DNA of 5,080 bases, from the NCBI GenBank assembly GCA_016210805.1, contig JACQTL010000305.1:1-5080 (forward strand), written 5' to 3'. The translations under genes were made by a program, and so were the position numbers. Shown here piece after piece: positions 1-5,080 of the stretch. How positions within the stretch are numbered: position 1 is the first letter of the stretch; every line of letters begins with the position of its first letter. This DNA comes from Actinomycetota bacterium. Its GTDB lineage: Bacteria; Actinomycetota; UBA4738; G016210805. The notes under the pieces were generated by a model that ran no database searches, was not told the DNA's origin, and worked only from the letters and a program-made list of their open reading frames with translations.

Positions 1-1
1 C

Positions 2-664
2 AACCGGGGAACGGGGAGGGTCTCGGGAGCCACGGTGGGCTTGGACTGCGGTCCCGTGTGCTTCGCCGCCGTGGACGCCGGGACCCCGGTGACGCTCACG
101 GCCAACCCCGACCCGGGGTCCGTCTTCTCGGGGTGGGCGGGAGCCTGCGCCGGCGCGGGGGTGAGCACGACGTGCCAGTTCACCATGGGCGAGGGAGCCC
201 CGGTCACCGCGATCTTTGCCGCTGGCCCGGCCCGGCCGGACGCCCAGATCAGGCGGCGTACCGACGCCACCTGGGCCGGCGCCGGGGTCTACAACCTCAC
301 CGGGGTGGGCCAGACGCGGCTGTCGACCGGTGAGCGCCAGGACGTCCTGACCTTCCTGATCCGGGTCAGGAACGAGGGGACCAAGGCCGACTCGTACGTC
401 CTCTCGGGGCCCGGGAAGACGAACCGCCTGTCCGTCGGGTACCTGCTGGGGGCAAGCGGGGCGACCGACATCACCGCGGCGGTCATGGCCGGGACCCACA
501 CGACCGCGGTCCTCCCGCCGGGACAGGCAGCGGTGATCCGGCTTCGGGTGACCATCGGGTCCTGGGCCAAGGTCGGGCTGGTCACGCCGTTCCTGGTCAC
601 CGCCCGGTCGGTCTCCGACCCGACCGTCGCCGACGTCGTTCGGGCTCGCGTCAAGGTCGTGTAG
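2..664 (+). CDS. 3' end of a secreted/surface protein with an InlB-type repeat and a C-terminal beta-sandwich domain (5' partial)
   Basis: The frame is open from the first bases of the window to TAG at 662-664 (220 codons visible), so the true start lies upstream; the GTG at 35 sits inside the repeat and is not a credible start. Visible residues 1-75 match the divergent InlB B-repeat pattern (bacterial repeat family): a G-x-G-x-V-like start, cysteines at 16, 20, 49 and 58, a V-T-L-T-A-x-P strand, the G-W pair at 44-45 and a closing V-T-A-I-F strand. The cysteines probably form two disulfides, which suits export. Residues 78-220 begin R-P-D-A-Q-I-R and contain V-Y-N-L-T-G, V-R-N-E-G-T-K-A-D and a strand-rich end; I recall this layout from the C-termini of large exported proteins in GC-rich bacteria, resembling CARDB/NEW3-like beta-sandwiches. 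No membrane anchor, LPXTG motif or charged sorting tail follows, so it may be released or bound non-covalently. The N-terminal domains, signal peptide and function cannot be seen. The domain calls are from memory of the families. Confidence 0.8.
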   Translation, partial: NRGTGRVSGATVGLDCGPVCFAAVDAGTPVTLTANPDPGSVFSGWAGACAGAGVSTTCQFTMGEGAPVTAIFAAGPARPDAQIRRRTDATWAGAGVYNLTGVGQTRLSTGERQDVLTFLIRVRNEGTKADSYVLSGPGKTNRLSVGYLLGASGATDITAAVMAGTHTTAVLPPGQAAVIRLRVTIGSWAKVGLVTPFLVTARSVSDPTVADVVRARVKVV

Positions 665-677
665 GCCCAGCTCCAGC

Positions 678-694
678 CCCGGCGCTCGACCGGG
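678..694 (+). terminator. Weak hairpin just after the surface-protein gene; poor terminator candidate
   Basis: Fourteen bases after the TAG stop, CCCGG (678-682) can pair with CCGGG (690-694) around a seven-base loop. The stem is only five base pairs and is not followed by a T run (the next bases are CATCCAGACATTG), so it does not look like a classic intrinsic terminator. GC-rich genomes often use hairpins without a U tract or Rho, so a termination role is possible but unproven. It is the only stem directly behind the stop codon. Confidence 0.2.
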
Positions 695-751
695 CATCCA
701 GACATTGCGCGGAATTAACAAGCCGGACATGCGCGGTTGGCCGATCCGGCC

Positions 752-757
752 TATGCT
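752..757 (+). promoter_or_regulatory. Possible -10 box (TATGCT) of a gltB promoter
   Basis: TATGCT fits the TAnnnT core of a housekeeping -10 element. It lies in the 199-base gap after an AT-richer patch (about 702-720, including GGAATTAACA) that stands out from the surrounding GC-rich sequence. Initiation some seven bases downstream would give a leader of about 100 bases that includes the hairpin at 801-822 and the ribosome binding site. The weakness is the -35: the 17-base position (729-734) reads ATGCGC, and the best TTGACA-like hexamer, TTAACA at 715-720, is too far away. This is a hint only. Confidence 0.22.
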
Positions 758-758
758 C

Positions 759-792
759 CCGGGAACGTTTCGACCGGCCAGCGGTCCGGGAA
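759..792 (+). repeat. Pair of short direct repeats CCGGGAA in the gltB leader
   Basis: CCGGGAA occurs at 759-765 and again at 786-792, 27 bases apart. Each is followed by a base and a G (CG at 766-767, TG at 793-794). The first copy overlaps the perfect palindrome TCCCGGGA (757-764). The placement just downstream of the possible -10 box would suit operator half-sites, but such short GC words recur by chance in this genome. Confidence 0.25.
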
Positions 793-800
793 TGCCCGGG

Positions 801-822
801 GCCCGGGGGGCTCACCCCGGGC
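801..822 (+). promoter_or_regulatory. Strong GC hairpin in the gltB leader
   Basis: GCCCGGGG (801-808) and CCCCGGGC (815-822) form a perfect eight-base-pair G/C stem with the six-base loop GGCTCA. A second copy of GCCCGGGG at 794-801 shares one base with the first, so two mutually exclusive hairpins could use the same 3' arm. The structure ends 23 bases before the Shine-Dalgarno tract and has no T run after it. It could affect leader stability or translation, or be incidental in such GC-rich DNA. I recognise no known riboswitch class in it. Confidence 0.35.
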
Positions 823-844
823 GGCCCTCCGAGCCGGGTGAGGC

Positions 845-852
845 AGGAGAGG
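845..852 (+). promoter_or_regulatory. Ribosome binding site of gltB (AGGAGAGG)
   Basis: AGGAGAGG ends 11 bases before ATG 864, and a second purine tract, GAAGGGG (854-860), lies closer. Together they support the start at 864 over the in-frame upstream ATGs at 729, 753 and 792, where no comparable purine tract precedes the codon. Confidence 0.6.
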
Positions 853-863
853 CGAAGGGGAAG

Positions 864-3800
864 ATGCTGGACGAGCGCGACGCCTGTGGCACCGGCTTCG
901 TGGCCGACGTGCTGGGTCGTTCCTCGCGCCAGATCGTGGACCTGGCCGTAGAGGCCCTGTGCCGGGTCCGGCACCGGGGCGCGGTGGCCGCCGACGCGCG
1001 GACCGGCGACGGGGCCGGCCTCCTCCTGCCCATCCCCCGCCGGTGGATCGCCGACCGCCTGGCCGACGCGGCCGGCGCGGCGGTCGCGGCCCGCCACGAC
1101 CCCGAGCGACTCGGGCTGGCCGGCGTCTTCGTCTCCGACGACACCCCGTTCGGCGAGCTCCGCCGGATCGTCGAGGAGGCCTGTGCCGAGGAGGCCCTCG
1201 AGGTCCTGGCCTGGCGGAGCGTCCCCACCCATGCCGAGGCCCTCGGCGACCACGCCCTGCGCACGGCCCCCCGGATCCTCCAGGCCGTGCTGGCCTGGCC
1301 GACCGGCCGGTTCGAGGAGGTCGGCGAGAGGGCCTGTCACCGGGCCCGGCGCCGGGCCGAGGCCGCCGCCCGCCGCGAGGACCGGGCCGTCTACTTCCCC
1401 TCGTTCAGCTTCCTCACGGTCGTCTACAAGGCGCTGGTCGCGGCGGACCAGCTCGCCGAGTTCTACCCGGACCTCCAGGACCCGCTGATGGAGGCCCCCT
1501 TCGCCGTCTTCCACCAGCGGTACTCCACGAACACCACTCCGACCTGGGAACGGGCTCAGCCCTTCCGGATGCTCTGCCACAACGGCGAGATCAACACCCT
1601 GGCCGGGAACGTGAACAGGATGCGGTCCCGGGAGGGGCGGCTCGGGCTCCCGTCGCAGCTCGAGGAGGACGTCCTCCGCCCGGTGATCGACGAGAGCGGA
1701 TCCGACTCGGCGATGCTCGACAACGTCGTCGAGGTGCTGGCCCGCGAGGGAGGCGAGGCGGGGTCCGGGAGGGACGTCCGCCAGGTCATGACCATGCTGG
1801 TCCCTCCGGCCTGGGAGGGGATCCCCGACCTCGATCCCGCCGCCCGGGACTTCTACAGGTGGCACGCCTCCCAGATGGAGCCGTGGGACGGGCCCGCCGC
1901 GCTGATCTTCACCGACGGGTCGGGGGTGGGGGCGGTCCTCGACCGGAACGGGCTCCGGCCGATGCGGTGGATGGTGGCCGAGGACGGTCTGGTGGTGGCC
2001 TCCTCGGAGGCGGGGACGGTGGACGCCCGGGGCCACGGCCGGGTCCGCCGGGGGAAGCTCGGGCCGGGGCAGATGATCTTCGTGGACCCCTCGGGCGGCG
2101 GCCTCCAGCTCGACCCGGTGAGCCGCGTGGCCCGCCACCGGCCGTACGGACGGTGGCTGGAGGAGCACCGGGTGGCGGTCTCGCCCGGCGTGCCCGCAGT
2201 ACCCGTTCCCGACGACCTCGAGCGGCGCCAGGTGGCGCACGGCTACACGCGCGAGGAGCTGAACCTGGTCGTGAAACCGTCGGCGGCGAACGGGAAGGAG
2301 CCCACGTTCTCGATGGGCGACGACACGCCCCTCCCCCCCTTCAGCCGCCACGGGCGGCCCCTGTACGGGTTCTTCAAGCAGAGGTTCGCGCAGGTCACCA
2401 ACCCGCCCATCGACCACCTCCGGGAGCGCCACGTCATGTCGCTCCGCACCCTGCTCGGGCCCCGGGACCCGCTGCTCTGGGAGCGGGCCGAGGGGGCGGC
2501 GCTGCTGGAGTGCGAGACGTTCCTACTGTTCCGCCCGACCGGTGGCGTCCACCTCGACGCCACCTGGCCGGCGGAGGAGGGACCCGCCGGCCTCCGTCCG
2601 GCCCTGGAGGCCCTGGCCGCCCGGGCCGTCGACGCGGCGATCCACGGGAGCGGGATCATGCTGGTCTCGGACGAGGCCGCCGGGCCGGACCGGGCCCCCA
2701 TCCCCTCGCTGCTCGCCGTGGGCGCGGTGAACTCCGCGTTGCTCCGGACCGGCCACCGGACCCGGACCTCGCTGGTGGTGCAGACCGACGACGCCAGGGA
2801 GGCCCATCACGTCGCCTGCCTCCTCGGCTACGGGGCCGAGGCGGTCTACCCGCGCCTGGCCCTGGCCACGGTGGCCGCCCTGGCCGCCGCGGGGCGGGCC
2901 GGGGACGTGGAGGGCGTCGAGCACGCCCTCCTCAACTGGCGGGCCGCGGTCGAGGAGGGCGTGCTGAAGATCCTGTCCAAGCTAGGGATCTCGTGCGTGG
3001 ACTCCTACCGGGGCGCACAGACCTTCGACGCCCTGGGCCTGGCCCCCGAGGTCGTGGACCTGTGCTTCGAGGGGACCGCCTCGCCGGTGGGGGGCCTGGG
3101 CTTCGAGGACCTCGGGGAGCTGGTCCTGGCCCGCCACCGCTCGGCGTGGGGCGGCGACGGGAACGGAGCCGGCCCCGCGCTCCCCAACCCGGGGTTCGTG
3201 AAGTTCCACAGGGGTGGGGAGCCCCACGCCAACGAGCCGAACGTGGTCCGGGCACTCCACGAGACCGTGGACCCGGGGCTCTCCCGCCTGAAGTCGACCC
3301 AGGCCGGCGGCGACCCCCTGGCCCGGGGCAGGGAGGAGGCGGCGGCGCTGGGGGCCGCGGTCCGGGAGCCCGGCCACCCCGAGCTCTACGCCCGCTTCGC
3401 GGACCTCGTCAACGGGCGGGCCCCCACGACCGTCCGGGACCTCCTGGAGCCCGTCGCCGCGGGGGAGCCCGTCCCCGTGGAGGACGTGGAGCCGGCCGCC
3501 GACATCCTCAGGCGATTCTCGACGGGGGCCATCTCGCACGGGGCCATCTCGGCGGAGGCCCACGAGACGCTGGCCATGGCCCTGAACATGGTCGGGGGGA
3601 AGTCCAACACCGGCGAGGGCGGGGAGGACCCGGGCCGGTTCCGCACCGAGCGGAACTCCCGGATCAAGCAGGTGGCCAGCGGCCGCTTCGGGGTCACCCC
3701 CGAATACCTGGCCTTCGCCGAGGAGCTCCAGATCAAAATGGCCCAGGGCTCGAAGCCCGGGGAGGGCGGGCAGCTCCCCGGCCACAAGGTGACCAAAGAG

Positions 3801-5080
3801 ATCGCCCGGCTCAGGCACACCCGGCCGGGCGTCGCCCTGATCAGCCCCGCTCCCCACCACGACATCTACTCGATCGAGGACCTGTCCCAGCTGATCTTCG
3901 ACCTCAAGCAGGCGAACCCCGACGCGGACGTGTCGGTGAAGCTCGTGGCCGAGGCCGGGGTGGGGACGATCGCCGCCGGCGTGGTGAAGGGCCTGGCCGA
4001 GGTGGTGCACGTCGCCGGCGCGGACGGCGGGACCGGCGCCTCGCCGCTCTCGTCGATCAAGAACGCCGGACTCCCCTGGGAGGTCGGCCTGGCCGAGTCG
4101 CAGCAGGCCCTCGTCGAGAGCGGCCTCCGATCGCGGGCCCGGATCCGGATCGACGGCGGCCTGAAGACCGGCCGCGACGTGGTCGTCGCCGCGCTGCTCG
4201 GCGCGGACGAGTATTCGTTCGGGACGGCCGCGCTCCTGGCCGAGGGCTGCATCATGGTCCGGACCTGCCACCTGGACACCTGCCCCACCGGGATCGCCAC
4301 CCAGCGGCCGGACCTCCGGGCGAAGTTCGCGGGGACGCCGGAGATGGTGGCGGCCTACCTCCGGGCGGTGGCCGAGGAGGTCCGCGGCCTCCTCGCCTCG
4401 CTTGGCCTCCGGTCGCTGGACGAGGCGATCGGCCGGACCGACCTGCTCCGACAGCGGGAGGACGAGGGGCCCGCCGGGAGGGTGGACCTGTCGTCGCTGC
4501 TCGTGCGGCCGGTCGGGCAGAGGCGCTTCGTGGCGACGGTCCCGTTCCAGCGGCAGCGCGGCGAGCTGGGGGACCGGCTGTACGAGGAGGCCTGGCCGGC
4601 CGTGCGCGACGGAGGGACGATCCGGCTGGGCTACGAGATCGGGAACGGCGACCGCACGGTCGGCGCGCGGCTGGGCGCCGCGATCGGACGCGAGTTCGGC
4701 GAGGGCGAGCCGGGCGGGCGGGCCCACGTCACGTTCCGGGGGAGCGCCGGGCAGTCGTTCGGCGCCTTCCTGGCGGCCGGCGTGGAGCTCCGCCTGGCCG
4801 GCGAGGCCAACGACTACGTCGGCAAGGGGATGGGTGGTGGGCGCATCGTCATCGTCCCGCCGGAGGGCGATGCCGGGGACCCGTGGCTCGTGGGGAACAC
4901 GGTGCTCTACGGGGCCACCGGCGGCGAGCTGTTCGTGGCCGGCCGGGCCGGCGAGCGGTTCGCGGTGAGGAACTCCGGCGCGACCACGGTGGTGGAGGGG
5001 GCCGGAGACCACTGCTGCGAGTACATGACCGGGGGAACCGTCGTGGTGCTGGGACCCGTGGGCCTGAACATGGGCGCGGG
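864..5080 (+). CDS. gltB: Glutamate synthase (GOGAT) large/alpha subunit, NAD(P)H type (3' partial)
   Basis: Cytoplasmic iron-sulfur flavoprotein that converts glutamine and 2-oxoglutarate to two glutamates, the second half of the GS-GOGAT ammonium assimilation route. 1405 codons are visible and the frame is still open at the window end; family members have about 1500 residues. Domains: (1) class II glutaminase, residues 8-430, with nucleophile Cys8 in D-A-C-G-T-G-F exposed by removing a short propeptide, Arg219 in H-Q-R-Y-S-T-N-T, Asn240-Gly241 and Asp281 (E-S-G-S-D-S), plus EPWDGPA (339-345) and LDRNGLRP (359-366); (2) central domain, about 431-800, with SMGDDTP (483-489) and QVTNPPID (510-517); (3) FMN synthase domain, about 870-1235, with GEGGEDP near 918, KMAQGSKPGEGGQLPG (958-973), DGGLKTG (1097-1103) and 3Fe-4S ligands Cys1129, Cys1135, Cys1140 (C-x5-C-x4-C); (4) GXGXG beta-helix from about 1250, with NDYVGKGM (1316-1323) and CCEYMTGG (1384-1391), cut off. 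The ferredoxin loop is absent, so GltD should be the partner. Odd points are an extra stretch at 803-841 and altered central-domain motifs. The start was chosen by the ribosome site and the fit to Cys8. Confidence 0.97.
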   Translation, partial: MLDERDACGTGFVADVLGRSSRQIVDLAVEALCRVRHRGAVAADARTGDGAGLLLPIPRRWIADRLADAAGAAVAARHDPERLGLAGVFVSDDTPFGELRRIVEEACAEEALEVLAWRSVPTHAEALGDHALRTAPRILQAVLAWPTGRFEEVGERACHRARRRAEAAARREDRAVYFPSFSFLTVVYKALVAADQLAEFYPDLQDPLMEAPFAVFHQRYSTNTTPTWERAQPFRMLCHNGEINTLAGNVNRMRSREGRLGLPSQLEEDVLRPVIDESGSDSAMLDNVVEVLAREGGEAGSGRDVRQVMTMLVPPAWEGIPDLDPAARDFYRWHASQMEPWDGPAALIFTDGSGVGAVLDRNGLRPMRWMVAEDGLVVASSEAGTVDARGHGRVRRGKLGPGQMIFVDPSGGGLQLDPVSRVARHRPYGRWLEEHRVAVSPGVPAVPVPDDLERRQVAHGYTREELNLVVKPSAANGKEPTFSMGDDTPLPPFSRHGRPLYGFFKQRFAQVTNPPIDHLRERHVMSLRTLLGPRDPLLWERAEGAALLECETFLLFRPTGGVHLDATWPAEEGPAGLRPALEALAARAVDAAIHGSGIMLVSDEAAGPDRAPIPSLLAVGAVNSALLRTGHRTRTSLVVQTDDAREAHHVACLLGYGAEAVYPRLALATVAALAAAGRAGDVEGVEHALLNWRAAVEEGVLKILSKLGISCVDSYRGAQTFDALGLAPEVVDLCFEGTASPVGGLGFEDLGELVLARHRSAWGGDGNGAGPALPNPGFVKFHRGGEPHANEPNVVRALHETVDPGLSRLKSTQAGGDPLARGREEAAALGAAVREPGHPELYARFADLVNGRAPTTVRDLLEPVAAGEPVPVEDVEPAADILRRFSTGAISHGAISAEAHETLAMALNMVGGKSNTGEGGEDPGRFRTERNSRIKQVASGRFGVTPEYLAFAEELQIKMAQGSKPGEGGQLPGHKVTKEIARLRHTRPGVALISPAPHHDIYSIEDLSQLIFDLKQANPDADVSVKLVAEAGVGTIAAGVVKGLAEVVHVAGADGGTGASPLSSIKNAGLPWEVGLAESQQALVESGLRSRARIRIDGGLKTGRDVVVAALLGADEYSFGTAALLAEGCIMVRTCHLDTCPTGIATQRPDLRAKFAGTPEMVAAYLRAVAEEVRGLLASLGLRSLDEAIGRTDLLRQREDEGPAGRVDLSSLLVRPVGQRRFVATVPFQRQRGELGDRLYEEAWPAVRDGGTIRLGYEIGNGDRTVGARLGAAIGREFGEGEPGGRAHVTFRGSAGQSFGAFLAAGVELRLAGEANDYVGKGMGGGRIVIVPPEGDAGDPWLVGNTVLYGATGGELFVAGRAGERFAVRNSGATTVVEGAGDHCCEYMTGGTVVVLGPVGLNMGA

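Larger units (their letters stand above)
665..863. other. Intergenic region between the surface-protein gene and gltB
   Basis: This 199-base gap holds the gltB leader elements listed separately. The gltB frame stays open back through the gap and has ATGs at 729, 753 and 792, but the translated stretch is glycine- and proline-rich with no resemblance to a GltB N-terminus, so I treat it as non-coding. No tRNA, small RNA or known riboswitch is recognisable. The gap length and the AT-richer patch suggest gltB has its own promoter rather than being co-transcribed with the upstream gene. Confidence 0.6.

Noticed and set aside
35..37. GTG as the start of the first gene
   Set aside because: The frame remains open to the window edge and the InlB-type repeat already begins before it, so the gene starts further upstream.
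715..720. TTAACA as a -35 box
   Set aside because: It resembles TTGACA, but no -10-like hexamer lies 16-19 bases downstream; the TATGCT box is 31 bases away.
651..2432. Minus-strand open frame of 593 codons opposite the gltB 5' half and the leader
   Set aside because: It is antisense to the glutaminase and central domains, has a low-complexity Pro/Gly/Arg/His composition and no family signature. It is a shadow of the real gene.
3270..3386. Frameshift or assembly error as the cause of the extra GltB segment
   Set aside because: The same frame carries conserved family sequence on both sides and the codons keep G/C third positions, so an in-frame insertion is the simpler reading.
4402..4968. 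Plus-strand open frame of 188 codons inside gltB
   Set aside because: It is out of frame with gltB, which carries clear family motifs throughout this stretch, and its product is mostly Arg, Ser, Gly and Ala.
2982..5012. Minus-strand open frame of 676 codons opposite gltB
   Set aside because: It lies entirely antisense to the conserved FMN and beta-helix regions of gltB, and its product is a Gly/Pro/Arg/His-rich sequence without recognisable motifs. Long antisense frames are expected when third positions are nearly all G or C.

Overview
The window comes from a very GC-rich bacterial genome. Codon third positions in both genes are almost always G or C, and Shine-Dalgarno-like purine tracts are present. 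This points to a high-GC lineage, most likely an Actinomycetota-type organism; Chloroflexota-like or other GC-rich soil/sediment phyla remain possible. The glutamate synthase does not read like the mycobacterial/streptomycete form I remember, so a less-studied class is plausible. This placement is an inference of low certainty.

Layout: two genes, both on the + strand and both cut by the window edges. Positions 2-664 hold the 3' end of a gene for a presumably secreted or surface protein. It has a divergent InlB-type beta repeat with four cysteines, followed by a C-terminal beta-sandwich-like domain. Positions 665-863 are a non-coding gap with a weak hairpin, an AT-richer patch, a possible -10 box, a pair of short direct repeats, a strong GC hairpin and a ribosome binding site. 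From 864 to the window end runs gltB, the large (alpha) subunit of glutamate synthase (GOGAT). 1405 codons are visible and roughly the last 100 residues are missing.

How they work: GltB takes ammonia from glutamine in its N-terminal glutaminase domain. It passes the ammonia through an internal tunnel to an FMN/3Fe-4S synthase domain, where 2-oxoglutarate becomes glutamate. All expected catalytic and cofactor residues are visible. The ferredoxin-type loop is absent, so the enzyme should pair with an NAD(P)H-oxidising GltD subunit, probably encoded just downstream. The upstream surface-protein gene has no evident functional link to nitrogen assimilation and probably belongs to a separate transcription unit.

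I found no mobile element, CRISPR array, RNA gene or new multi-gene system. The long minus-strand open frames across gltB are shadows of its GC-rich codons. The points most worth a second look are an apparent insertion of about 30 residues before the synthase domain of GltB, some unusual substitutions in its central domain, and the ambiguous start and structured leader of gltB.
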